Positions 35,779 to 47,404 of a stretch of 64,000 bases of DNA are shown here, piece by piece. The stretch comes from Grifola frondosa. Lineage: Eukaryota > Basidiomycota > Agaricomycetes > Polyporales > Grifolaceae. The notes below the pieces were generated by a model. It ran no database searches. It had not been told where the DNA came from and worked only from the letters and a program-made list of their open reading frames with translations. Location: contig LUGG01000043.1 of the NCBI GenBank assembly GCA_001683735.1, forward strand, positions 62,001 through 126,000, given 5' to 3'. Position 1 is the first letter of the stretch. Each line of letters opens with the position of its first letter. Made by a program: the position numbers and the translations under genes.

Positions 35779-36482
35779 GACACACACAACAACATTGGGT
35801 GGCAGTTGCCACACTGATCACCCAATATCCTTCCACCCAGTTGCTGTTTTTTTATAGTCTCTTTTGTATCCATCTTCCAGTGTATATATCTCTCAGATAC
35901 CTCTTCTATTTCACTGTTTGATGCATATTTGATAATGCTGAATCCCAAACACTGAAATGTAATATCCCCTGATAGGGATTTTTCTGGCAGCTTTAAAAAC
36001 ACGAAAAGTTCCATATATATAACACTCATATAGCTCTACATATAAAACAAAGATCACAAGAATACATGAGGAAGTGAGGAGATATGAGGAAAATACCTAA
36101 TTGTGGCTGAACTCAATACTGCTGTACCGGGCTCAAGTCACCTGTACAAGTGAATCAGGGCAAGTACACTGATTCCTGAATTACTCCCTCAATTCCTCAT
36201 CAATTTTTATGATCTTGGACTTGTTTGGAAGATGTTATAGTCCTTGATCCTCTCCTGCCATTCGATCTGTTTATATTTCGTGTAGTAGGACAATTGTATA
36301 ATCTATAGGGGAAGCTGATAAAATTTCACCATATGGGATCGTCTCTGATAAGCGTAATGTATAGCTCATAATGATACCCAATATAAAGGAATAACCACAA
36401 AATCCGCTTGAAATTCGGGGCAAATCCATTCAGGAAGGATGGAGGAAATGTTTCAGCCACCCCTGAATACTGTTTTGTATTT
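35779..36482. other. Element B spacer between arms
   Basis: Same sequence and plus-strand orientation as 27213-27925, with scattered short deletions. No gene recognised. Confidence 0.75.
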
Positions 36483-37925
36483 TGAAGCGAGTACCGGACG
36501 GAATATTTCGGCGTGAACATCGCCTTATTAGGATAAAATACACCTTTTAGATGGTGCCCTTAGTTCCATATTCCGTCCAATATTCATTCCCAAATTAGGA
36601 TGGATCCCTGCCAGCAAAGCAGGAGGAGACGAAATATTATCATTGTTTGGGGCTGTCTACTATACATAAAATTAAAGTAGACATATAGGACTACGGGGAA
36701 TGTTAAATAAAGAGAATCCATGAAGTATTGAGGGAGGAGGAGGGAGGAATTCTGGTGTGGCTGAGCCTGCACCCAGAAATGGTATGTTTTCCGTCACATA
36801 TTCTGCCAAAAAAATGTAGAACATAAAATGGGACACTAAGGCGACCAAGGGATGAAGGAATTAAGAAATTTGGTGAAGATTGAAGGAGCAATGCGCAGAA
36901 CATTCTGGGGTGGTTGCCCAGAATGGTATGTTTTTATTTTAATATCATACAAAATGTAATAATCTAATTATACTCGACGACCGCTTTCAGACGAACCTAA
37001 AATGAAGAATATCTGTGCAGAATTGAGGAGTAGTGAGGAGAAAACATATGGTGGCTATGTTTAAAAACATACCAAATGTGGTATGTTTCCGCAACACGTG
37101 ACAAATCCTGTATTTACCCCGTCTATTATCCTGATATGGATAATACAAGCAGGTGGGATTGTAATAATGAAGTATTACAACCTGACCTGATTGTACTACT
37201 GAATATTAAATCAGGCCAGATTGTATTACCAGTATTTACAATCTGACTGGTTGTTCTATCGAAAATTACAATCTGGCCTGATTGTATTATCAAAAATTAC
37301 AATCTGACCTGATTGTATTATCTAGTATTACAACCAGGTCAGATTGTACTACTGAATATTACAATCTGACAGGTTTTTATTGAAAATTACAATCAGGTCA
37401 GATTGTATTACCAGTAGTATTACAATCTGGCTGATTGTATTATCTAGTATTACAACCTGACCTGATGTATTATCTATTTCAACCAGGTCAGATTGTACTA
37501 CTGAATTACAATCTGACCAGGTTGTTTTATCTAGTATTACAATCAGGTCAGATTGTATTACCAGTAGTATTACAATCTGGCCTGATTGTTTTATCGAAAA
37601 TTACAACCTGGCCTGATTGTATTATCCAGTATTACAACCTGACCTGATTGTACTATTGAATATTACAATTTGACCAGGTTGTTTTATCTAGTATTACAAC
37701 CTGGCCTGATTGTATTATCTAGTATTACAATCAGGTCAGATTGTACTATAGAAATATTACAAGCAGCCCTAATTGTAAAAAAATGCGGCCTAGCTGTATT
37801 ACAATGCTCCTATTGTAATACAATATATATTACAATCTGCCCAGTATTGTACTATGGCATTTTTGACAACCTGACCAGCTAACTCACAACAGTTGTAGCA
37901 GGTTGATGCTATATTGTATTACCAA
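36483..37925. repeat. Element B, right arm of long inverted repeat
   Basis: Inverted copy of the left arm, shortened. The unit array (about 37140-37740) is the smallest of the four, and many single-base losses are present. Confidence 0.86.
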
Positions 37926-37942
37926 AATGGTGACCACAGCTG

Positions 37943-37949
37943 GCCGAAG
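37943..37949. repeat. Target-site duplication at the right of element B (gccgaag)
   Basis: Matches, inverted, the right flank of A (30352-30358). It forms part of the Pro-Lys codons in the companion gene. Confidence 0.85.
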
Positions 37950-39771
37950 AAGGCCAAGAAGTCGTCCGGAGTCAGAGATGCCATCTCAGAGGCACGGAAA
38001 GAAATAGCTCAAGTACCCGCCCTCGTCAATGACTCTTGGGACAGCCCGGCGATGATGAAGCCAGCAGCGGCCTCTTCGAAAAAAGGCAAAGGGGCTACAC
38101 AAGAGAAGGACAAGGAGTCCGCATCCAACACGAAGAACAAGTAAGCGAATTTCACGCGACATGATGCATAATACATACTAATGCGTATTTTTTCAGGTTG
38201 GCGAAAGAGGCAACATCCGTCCCGAGAGCGTTCGGACTAAAAGATGATTGGACTGTGCCAGAAAGTTCAGCTGAGTCGGGCTGGGCTAGTAGCGTCATGC
38301 CGACCACTGAGAGCTCTCGTTCGGCCAAGTCTTCTGAAAGTATTGCGTTGCCGCCGCCGCCAACTCCTGAGGTCGTGAAACCTTCGAAGAAGTCCAAACG
38401 CAAGACGGCCCAGGTGTCTAACTACAAAACACCCCTGAACGTCGGACGCGGCTTCATCAGTGAGGATGAGGGCATAGAGCGTGAAGCAGCCCATTCAAGT
38501 CCAATCAAGGGAAAAGGAAGGCGAATCACTAGCGACGTACGTAGGTCCTATTCACTCACTTTCCACTTCATACTGAAAATGTGACACATAGGGCATGGTC
38601 ACTGTCACAAAGAAGCACGAGCCGAGCGATTCAGAGCGTGAACCTGAGCTCAAGTTCATCAAGTCTGAGCCTCGATCAGAATTCGTGCTAGGCGACCACG
38701 ATCTCGAAGACCCGCGTGAGAAGAAGCGCCGAGGAACTTCTAGTAGGTCAGTATCTGGCAGCACCAGCAGCAAGGAGAAAGCATACAAGTTGTCACCCGA
38801 GGTCAACGCTCGTTTCAAGAAGGTGGTGATGCCGACCTTATTACGTTTTGTCGCATCGTTGGACAACCCCTGGTCATTCGTCGAGTCCGGATCACCCAAT
38901 GCACCTGACGGGTTGGAGGTCGTCCGGACAATTTGGATTGCCACGTTCGGAACCAGCGTTGACCTGCCAGAACCAATCAATTTACTGAGCACGATGGTAA
39001 GTGATTACTCTCTGATAGAATCAGATCGTAGTTCACATATCCTCTAACAGATCACTCAGAGGCTGAGCGAATGGCGCTGCGGCATGGGAACATGGCGATC
39101 AATACCCTTGACCGTTGGTTCAAGCAGAGTCAAGTGTTTGCGTTCGATCATAGCGCGCGTGCGAAGAAGGCCGACTCGATGATGGAAGGCTTGGCATTTC
39201 TGTATGAACGTCCACTCTCTAAAGTACGTAGTAATGGATAGTGTGCTGTACGTGACTCACTCACCTGTTATAGGGTGGTCTCTTCTGCTCACCACTTGTA
39301 ATCAAGACCCTTGCACATCACTTTTCGTGCATTAGCGGCGCGATCAATGTTCCCAAACTATACGAATCTGAGGCGGATTCATGGCCGATCGGCGCGATTG
39401 CTATGGCCGGCGCAGCAGTATGTACCGTCTTGTTTTGTGTTCCTATAAGTCGAGTATGATTTCTTCATAGGTCGAACGGGCGTTGTGGCTGTACGCAGAG
39501 GAACGAGTCATCGTCAAGCCCGATAACAAGATCGAGTACATCCCGAAGCCGTTCACTGAGCGGGCGCTCCGAGGGGAAGAATTATACTCAGTTCAGCGAC
39601 ATTCGATGGGGCGGTCCCACACGTCTTTACGTGAAGTCGGTATTGAATCTTGGGGCCGAGAGGATTAGGAAGATCGCTCAAAGAGCTGGCCCTGCCATCA
39701 TCGTCGTCTCGGATGAGGATGAGGATACGGCGCGCGCGATGCTCGTCGACAACGATCCTATCTCCGATTAA
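37943..39771 (+). pseudogene. Plavaka companion gene, 3' part (separated by inversion)
   Basis: Coding resumes directly after element B in the frame left at 30352: PKKAKKSSGVRDAISEARKE, then LVNDSWDSPAMMKPAAASSK. Later exons carry ATSVPRAFGLKDDWTVPESS, then FKKVVMPTLLRFVASLDNPW and IWIATFGTSVDLPEPINLL. These are followed by QRLSEWRCGMG, MMEGLAFLYERPLSK, SWPIGAIAMAGAAVERALWL and RWGGPTRLYVKSVLNLGAER, and the gene ends with an acidic DEDEDTARAM tail at the TAA 39769-39771. The AAVERALWLYAEE block is characteristic of this agaricomycete family. One frame break sits near 39590. Function unknown; its strict neighbourhood with the transposase suggests a role in the same transposon. Confidence 0.75.
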
Positions 39772-41034
39772 GACTGGTATGTTTCCTTTATTTCAATACA
39801 TCTAAGTGCTAATTGCTGTACATAAGGTATCTTGTAATAGCTCCACCTATAAGTCGAACCTCCCTCAATCTCCGTCTCATACTTGTATGCTCATTTCATT
39901 TCTATGCTTCTTCATTTCGTCGGATTATTTATGCGTACATTTATTTCTATCTGCGTCTACATGAGCTAATCAGCCTCACAGGTACATGCACGGGCTACGA
40001 GACGTTCGACGCTCGCATGTGGCGTTTGCTCCAATTTTGCTTTACTTTCTTCTCTTTAATGTTGCCGGATAGCTTTTGCAGTTCTTCTCAGTCTTACGAC
40101 GCGTTTCACGCTCTTGCAGTACTTTTTGTGCGGTGATGCTTCTTTCCTTAGTGGTGATGCTTCCATCTTGGTTTTTCTATTGTAGCTGTCTTTGTTATTA
40201 GCTTGCTTATTCTTCTGTCCGCTACTGAGTAGTATTGCATTCTGCATACTCTGATAGTCAATTTTGCTTCTTAATATAATTGATTTTGTCTCCATTGAGC
40301 ATTTATAATCAGAGCACTGAGTGTGCTATTTGAATTCTTAGAGCGCTGACAGCTCTTCAGACCTTTAAAAGGGATTGAACGAATGTGGGATATATTGATG
40401 CTTGCATATTCTCTCTCTGCTTCGAAGTCTTTATCATTTTAGCAGACTTAATATTCTGAATACTATTACACTTAGAAAGAACTTGAAGAGAACAAATTCA
40501 ATCTAAGATTTAGAGACATAGTTCTTATGAGATCTCTTATCATTCTTTGTAGTCTTTTTTAAGACAAATAAGAGTGCATAAGGGCCATCCGAGTTTTGCT
40601 GATGGGTGCCCCGACGACCACCCAAATAGGCACCCAGGATTTCCTCCCTGGGAACGCAAGCGCTCCAAGCTTCATCCTCGTCGAGACACTGTTGTCTCCT
40701 ATCTTCCGCTCCAAAGTGTCTGAGCTACTGCATATTTTGTGGTAGAAATATCGGATTGAATTTCGTGAATATATTGAAGAATTGCCTTTTTGGATTGACC
40801 ACGAAGCTTCTTACTTGCACATTAAGTTCGCATCAAGATCTAGTCCGAACATTCTCTGCGTGAAATGTTGCATTAATGATATCGTCTACCATCACTTGGA
40901 TACAACAATGGATTCTTCAAGCACGCACAGCATTAATTGGTAAACCCCTGATCACCTAAACTCTGATTCTCCTAAGCTCTCCTCTTCCCGTCGCCGAATT
41001 CATTTACCGATCTCACTCAACTCATTTGTCGAGC
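39772..41034. other. AT-rich stretch without a recognised gene
   Basis: Short open frames only. Two small hairpins lie together at about 40604-40662 (gggtgcc...ggcaccc, then cccagg...cctggg). They could be part of a transposon end, but no partner was found. Confidence 0.45.
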
Positions 41035-41762
41035 ATGGCTACCTTTGAGCTTGATCATGATGATCTACATGACAGAACTACATGGCCCCTTGAATCCATC
41101 CCTGGAAGACCTCGAGCTCTCAACCTGTGTTTTCAATGTTATTCTGCCAACTCCGGGTCCACCGACACTCTTTGGTCTTGTGCCACACGTCTTCACCCGC
41201 CAGAGGATATTCTTACCCAATGTTCTGTCGATGCCCTACCTATCTTCTTCAAGGTTATTGGACAAGTGGCGAGGGATGCATGTTACCTTACGGCACAAGG
41301 TGTTGAGGATTGGGTGAGGCAGTTTTATGATGAAGATCAGCACTTTGCTTCGTGCTGGCTCGAGGCACGCCCAAACTATCTGTCACGGCTTGAATGGCGG
41401 AGGGTTGCTGTGGCTATGGACATCATATCTGCTGCGGCAGCTGAACCGCTTAACCTCTCGCGTGTCATTTGCTCGGACCCGAGAAATGGTGCCGTGAGAC
41501 TTCAAGTCCAATTCACGCCACCAGTAGGAGAGGTAGGTAACTCTGTATTAAATTTATTCTGTTTTTGATGCAAATATCTCTTTAGCATCTTGACGATACA
41601 CTGCCTGTCTTCGACAATACCCTTTGTTCGCGACAAGTCCCTGCAAGTGCCTCAGAGGTGCCATTTGACCGTCCGATTTGTGCGCTTTTTATGCTTGATT
41701 ATAAATGCCAGTATGATACAAATTACCTTCTTGCGAATCTTATATCTTTATCTGACCTTTAG
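41035..41762 (+). CDS. Two-exon gene, product not recognised
   Basis: ATG at 41035 (MATFELDHDDLHDRTTWPLE). Exon 1 runs to a good donor after PPVGE (gtaggtaactc, about 41533), and exon 2 begins after ctctttag with HLDDTLPVFDNTLCSRQVP and stops at the TAG 41760-41762. The product is about 225 residues. Visible features are LCFQCYSANSG near the N-terminus and a helical middle (VRQFYDEDQHFASCWLEARP, WRRVAVAMDIISAAAAEPL). I recognise no domain. It lies between two transposase-related genes, so it may belong to a mobile element or be a lineage-specific host gene. Confidence 0.5.
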
Positions 41763-42056
41763 CTTCGATTTTAAACAGCATTTTATGCTACGTATTTGGC
41801 TCAATTCATCGGATAGCTTTTATTCTACAAACACCTCTGTTATAATTTTAATAGTCTTGTCATGTTTATATTTTACCAATCTTTCTATTTGTTCCTTGTT
41901 GTTGTGAAGAGAGTCTAATTTACTGAATGGTCTGAACAGCCGATATGAGTACGGGTGAACGGGCACTACGTAGCGGTGATTACTGAGCACGGAAGCAAAT
42001 AAAGGTGACAGCCTCCCTCCAACTGAACGTAAGCCCACTCCTTTCTCTTAGTGATC

Positions 42057-45000
42057 ATGTCGACATTTGAACCTGAATCTGTCGTTGCTATTCTAAAAAG
42101 TCTACAGCCGGGTTGCAGGAGCAAAAGAAGTTCGAGAAGACCTGGAAACAGAACGTATGTACACTTGTAGCTCACTTCCGCTACCAATGAGCACTCTACT
42201 AATTACATCTACTAGGTCGAGAAGCGTTGGAAAACCTGGAAGAAAAATCGCCAGACTCAGTCACAGTATATGCTACAGTTAGAATGGGAAGCTAATGTTG
42301 TCGAATATGTCAGTCATGTCTCCAAAGAAACTGCAGGCCTCGTCGTTGCTGGCAGTCTCCGAAAGGAGATTCCCTTATTCGGACCACACTTCTTGCCGCC
42401 GACGTATTTGCAAGTTCAGAAGCGCGATGCCATGCCAAACATTACTCCAGATGTCGCTTACCTCAAGCCGTTACACATCATCCACCCCTTTTACTATCCC
42501 GAACTCACCAAGTGCCCCCAGTGTAACTCGACTCGTGTCAGCTGGAATGGATGGACTTCCACGGGACATCGGAGGTTCATGGTCTAAGTCGGGAGGAGAC
42601 TGCGCTTGGATATCAGTTGCGATGCAAGGAATGCGAGGATCGGATGGAGCTCATGGTACTATGGAAAGTGCTGAATCCGGAACATATTGCTTTACAACTA
42701 CGAGTCATCTATTCTGGGAAAAGCGTGAACACTGGGAGATCCCAGGTGAGTACTTCAACACCTCGGGTCAGCTTCTTTACGCTTACCTTGTGTTCACGTG
42801 CACCAGCCGGGATCCCACTTTTTCTGAAGCGCTGCGCTGTAACCCGGGAGCTCCTTAATTTAATCATCGAGCTCCGCCCATCAATGACGGCTGCCGGCTC
42901 TTGCGACAAATATCCATCGTGCGTTATATTTCACCTTATGGTGATTGCCTTGTATGTTCAAATATAATTTACAGAGCTACACCTCCTCGAGTATCATAGC
43001 AAGAAACTCGCTTTTCTGCGAAGCTTTCAGGTTCGAATTGGGCAGAAGCAAACCGGCCTCAAGAGCATGCAGCCGCTACGAGAATTCTCAAAGCCCTCGG
43101 ATGCGAAAGGCTATAATGACCAGTCAATCACGGATGACCTGATTTCTGATATATTTTTAAAGTTTAGCGAGAAGACACGACAGGCAGAATCCGAAAATTA
43201 CATGAAAACTCTCACAGGTATGTCTTCTATCGGTACTTGTTCTTATCGGAGTTTAAACAGTTTCACAGCTGTTTGTCTTTCCCTCGACAACACGTTTTGA
43301 GCGTCGAGCAAGGCCAGCATCGTTGGCGGTGATCAAAACCGGGTCAAGCATATGAGAGGGGGAATCTTGAGTGTTATCAATGAACGTAGTGAGACGCTCA
43401 CCTGGGTGCATATCACTTTCTCACTTTGTCGACCCTACACTGATGGTGATGTCCACGTAGCGCTTCTGTCAGTCACAGGCAACAGCGGAGATTGCAGAAG
43501 TGCTAAAGGGGCTCAGGCAGCGTAACGAGCTACTTGAAGTTGCCGACCCAGAAATGGTAGTCGTCGATAATTGCTGCCATGTTCGAGGTGCCATCGTGAA
43601 GGTCTTCCCCAATACTCGTGTTGTTCTCGATGTCTGGCACTTTTTGATGAGGTACGCACATCTGTTATCTCGAATTTTGTGATTAATTACCTGTTATTTT
43701 CAGATATCTAGCCTGGTGTTATTGGTGGATCAAAAAATCCAGTCCGGAGCGCAGTTGGTCGAGACATTGTCGAGGCTATTTTGAAGACATCCGCTGACAA
43801 GCAAAACCCCGCAGTGTACTGGAATCAGGAGGAGCAAGAGGTGCGCATTGTAGCTGCATACGAGAAATGGGCGAGGAACGGAGGAGTGTGGAATGCAGCA
43901 GCCGAGAAGGTGAGTTCAAATGCCCATTAATCAATTCCACTTCTTCACAACTCTCCAGGTGCACGCCGATCAACTCGCCCATGTTCAAAAAGGATGTCTT
44001 GCACGCTTGCGTCAAGATGTCCCATCCGATGGAAGCCATATCGAAGGCTCGCACAAGCACTGGAACGGACTTCAGCGATCTTATGCAAGCGGACTTGAAT
44101 CCATGACGGCGCTCAGTCACGATTACATTTTGCGCCGCAACGTACGAATCGCATTCAACGATGACCGCCCTGGACAATTCATTCTCTACTTCTGGACCTC
44201 ATCATCTTCATCTTGTCGACGCAGTCGCAAATCTATGGAATCTACTCATTCTACCACGACACGGCAAAAACCATCCCGAGCCTTTGTCCCATGCCTCGCC
44301 TTCAGACTGTCCCCATGATGAGACGTTTGGCCTTGTCAAGTCAAACGCCGCTGTCAGTTACCACGCGCTTGTGGAAATCAAGGATGAGCCTCGAGATAGC
44401 CTGCTAGACCTCTCACTACATGACAATCAACAAGCCGAAGACATCTGTGCGAGCTCAACATTGATCCGGCCCTACTCTACAAACCGTTGCCGGTGTCTGA
44501 AGGCTCTCGCATTCGGACACCCAGCCACAGTCAGGCTGTAGCCGTAACCACTCAGACACCCCGTGCGGTGAGTGACTCACTACAATAGCTTCTCAATCGC
44601 TCATTGCACAGCACCCTACAGCGGCTGCACTCACCGAGTCTTGCGATTTGCGATTCCCATCCCATAGTTACTGATGTTGATGCCTTCGAAGAAGCACCCG
44701 CGATTGGGGATATGGGGCCGGGCACTCCGGTATGTGCAGTTCATTGACTTACTTCATTCCCATGTGAGGCTCAAGCTTGCATACCACACCAAACAAGGCC
44801 AACGATGGACTGAATCAGAGCCGTGAGATACTGAAAGCCATTGCAATGCCACGTTTGAAGCGCAAATCGGAAGTGCCCGCCTCAAGCAACCAGGAGAGAG
44901 GGGATCGGAATGGAAAAGGATGCGAATGGTGGGTCCTGGTTCCACCAGTGTCGAGGTGCGCATACTTCTTGTTCCATTTGCGCTGTCGCTAACATCTGAG

Positions 45001-46232
45001 GTGCAGGCCGGCGTCGGTGCGGGGACTAGCTACGGCGAGCACAAGCACACTTACCATTTCGGGAACAAGTGACATCTGGACTCGGAGTCGAGCGCAAGTG
45101 GCCGCAAGAGTGCCAGTACGATGTCTGACTTTTTCTCTGCTAGTCGACCGACAGCCTCTGTCTCCTCCTCCCTGTCTATGCTACCTCTGTTAACCATCTC
45201 TGGACTAAGTCGTTCTCAACGTATCTTTTCTGTCGCCACCGGAATCAACGTACTCTCACTATCAATCACGGCGAAGCACGAATACCTCGTCTTCATGGAC
45301 TTGCGCCTTGAGCAGCAATGGACGTCGTTTGCCATGACTCCGCGCAAGTGGGTCACTGCAGCGAACGATTACAACGCACGTCTTGAGAGCGTGAATCGCT
45401 CTAACGGACGCTCGACCATTTACAAGACCCCTCGTGCCCTTATGGAGAAGCTCGGCGCAGTGGAGCCGGAGATATTGAGTCGTTTCGCGTCGAGCAACTT
45501 TACCTGTGTGTTTCATCTGTGTATTTCTCTGCGGACACCTAGCTGATGCTTGCTCTCACTCCAGCCAAGGGAGAATCCGAAGACTTCTGGCACAAGCACT
45601 GCCATGCTGTCCCAGCCTTGGTCAAGACTGAAGCTGGAGACAAGAAAAAGGTGAGCATAAAGCATTTGCAGGCCGTCTATTCACATATCTGACATTGTTC
45701 ACAGCGCAAAAATCATGTCTGCCTGCGCTGCAAGAAGCTCATGTGGCCGGGACCCGAGGCTCACCCATCAACCACAAGAAGTCGTACTGCTCAGATGGCG
45801 TCAAGCAGAAACCGCCGAAGGTGGAACAGAAGGTCAATGGCGTCGTCGAGACCATCATCGAGGAGCTTCCCGAATGGCCACAACCATCCGGCGTGTTCAC
45901 GCACGGAACACATTTCCATCCCGCAGCGTTCCTGGCCGTGGTGCGCGACATGTACACGCTTCTTGTGGCTGGGAGGGAACGGCGGGGACCGCTTCATGGA
46001 ATATCTCGCCTTCGCGGACATGCTGCAAAAGCGGACAGCTGTCGAACCCGGCATGATCCTCTTCAAGCTTTTCAATTCCCTTCAACTCGGGTCCGTGTCT
46101 CCCGAGCTCATTGTCGAGCGCGACGGCGTGCGATATCTTCGCGTGAACATCCTTTATGATAACAACGACGGCGTCGCCGAGAGCATTCACACCGATAGCG
46201 TTACAGGAGTGATCCGGCGGTATGACTTTTGA
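42057..46232 (+). pseudogene. Zinc-ribbon, DDE-transposase-like gene, many exons, partly decayed
   Basis: The start is uncertain (ATG at 42057 is a guess); firm coding begins with VEKRWKTWKKN (about 42216). A CxxC...CxxC zinc ribbon follows: ELTKCPQCNSTRVSWNGW and YQLRCKECEDR. Further blocks are GIPLFLKRCAVTRELLNLII, AKGYNDQSITDDLISDIF, VCLSLDNTF, VKHMRGGILSVINER, EVLKGLRQRNELLEVADPEM, VVVDNCCHVRGAIVKVFPNT and VVLDVWHFLMR. Then come VAAYEKWARNGGVWNAAA, VHADQLAHVQKGCLARLRQD, DGSHIEGSHKHWNGLQRSYA and HDETFGLVKS. Late exons give SGLSRSQRIFSVATGINVLS and MTPRKWVTAANDYNARLE, ending YDF at the TGA 46230-46232. The Asp of SLDNTF, the Asp of VVDNCC and the Glu of HIEGSHKHW could form a DDE triad; this is inference. 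The family recurs in agaricomycete genomes. Frame changes occur near 42570, 43300 and 44190. Confidence 0.65.
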
Positions 46233-46483
46233 GCGAGCTGGGGAACTCGGAGTGGTTTGGTTGCTTGGATTTTTGTTCAAAATATTAGGCAGTATGTATC
46301 TACTACACAAGCTGTTTATTCCCCTTCTTCCAATGACATAAATTCGACACCGGACGAAGAGAATATGATATTCTGTTGTTTCTCCGTGTGCGTTGCGGTC
46401 GATCACGTGCCTATCGATTTGGTCGGGCATTCTAGGGTTAAGGTCCCGTTTGGTCGTGGGTCTTTAGGACCAAACCAGACCAA

Positions 46484-46492
46484 CATTCCTCC
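46484..46492. repeat. 9-bp target-site duplication (cattcctcc), left
   Basis: Identical to 47396-47404. It lies directly outside the inverted-repeat element. Confidence 0.85.
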
Positions 46493-47395
46493 CAGGCTCC
46501 TGCCCATCCGTCGTAGGCCGTAGAGGTAATTGCTAGTAGCGCTTATTATGATTATGTAACCACAGCCTATACGATCACATGACATACTCTTCCAACTTTT
46601 GACCTCTACCTCTCTACGACGGCTGGCACAAAACATTTGTAAACAACGGGCTCCGGCTGGCTACCTCCCCCTTTTGGTAAGAAACTCGCGGAGATCAACA
46701 TCTCTTTATTCAGTTGTGGCGAGAGCTATCTTCGACTTGCTGCTCTATGTAACTAGATAGAAGTCAATCTAAAAATCTGTTTGAGTGCCATAGTGCAAAT
46801 ACAAATTTACTATGCCAAAAGTGACTGGTCATGAAGAGTGCTGCAATGGTAATCCTCCCTCTTTCTGTACTTCTAGCATCTATCTGTTTGTCTTCTTTGG
46901 ATTCATGGACTTGTAAATTTCTCTATGCACTGATTTTGATATCTTTGGGTTGGTCTGCTACCATTGTTCTGGATTCCCAACCTCCAAACTGGCAGAACCT
47001 CCAAGGAGGCATGCACTGTGGTAGTTGTAACCTTCTCATGACTTCAGTTTCTCATTATTTCTAATCAATGTTGGCATAGTAAATTTGTATTTGCACTATG
47101 GCACTCAAACAGATTTTTAGATTGACTTCTATCTAGTTACATAGAGCAGCAAGTCGAAGATAGCTCTCGCCACAACTGAATAAAGAGATGTTGATCTCCG
47201 CGAGTTTCTTACCAAAAGGGGGAGGTAGCCAGCCGGAGCCCGTTGTTTACAAATGTTTTGTGCCAGCCGTCAGAGAGGTAGAGGTCAAAAGTTGGAAGAG
47301 TATGTCATGTGATCGTATAGGCTGTGGTTACATAATCATAATAAGCGCTACTAGCAATTACCTCTACCGGCCTACGACGGATGGGCAGGAGCCTG
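46493..47395. mobile_element. Non-autonomous long-TIR element, 903 bp, MULE-like
   Basis: Begins CAGGCTCCTGCCC and ends with its complement. Arms 46493-46818 and 47071-47395 are near-perfect inverted copies (about 325 bp each) around a 252-bp spacer, flanked by an exact 9-bp duplication. Long TIRs with 9-bp TSDs are typical of Mutator-like elements; the superfamily call is inference. The open frame inside the spacer (about 46831-47064) is hydrophobic but not recognisable. Confidence 0.88.
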
Positions 47396-47404
47396 CATTC
47401 CTCC
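47396..47404. repeat. 9-bp target-site duplication (cattcctcc), right
   Basis: Identical to 46484-46492. Confidence 0.85.

Larger units (their letters stand above)
33401..37942 (+). mobile_element. Palindromic (foldback-like) element, copy B
   Basis: The element is 4,542 bp and starts CACTACTGGCTACC on the plus strand. It ends with CCACAGCTG, the complement of CAGCTGTGG. Organisation is as in copy A: arms at about 33421-35778 and 36483-37925, and a spacer of about 704 bp. Its right arm carries many one- to four-base deletions relative to the other three arms (for instance around 36,700-37,500), giving it a shorter length. No transposase is recognised. Confidence 0.88.

Noticed and set aside
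25289..37942. Assignment of A and B to the CACTA superfamily
   Set aside because: Only one end starts CACTA and the duplications are 7 bp, not 2-3 bp.
40603..40662. Hairpin pair that might be a tRNA
   Set aside because: The stems do not make a cloverleaf with an anticodon arm.
46831..47064. Hydrophobic open frame inside the MULE-like element
   Set aside because: It lies in the spacer and adjoining arm with no recognisable motif; probably chance.
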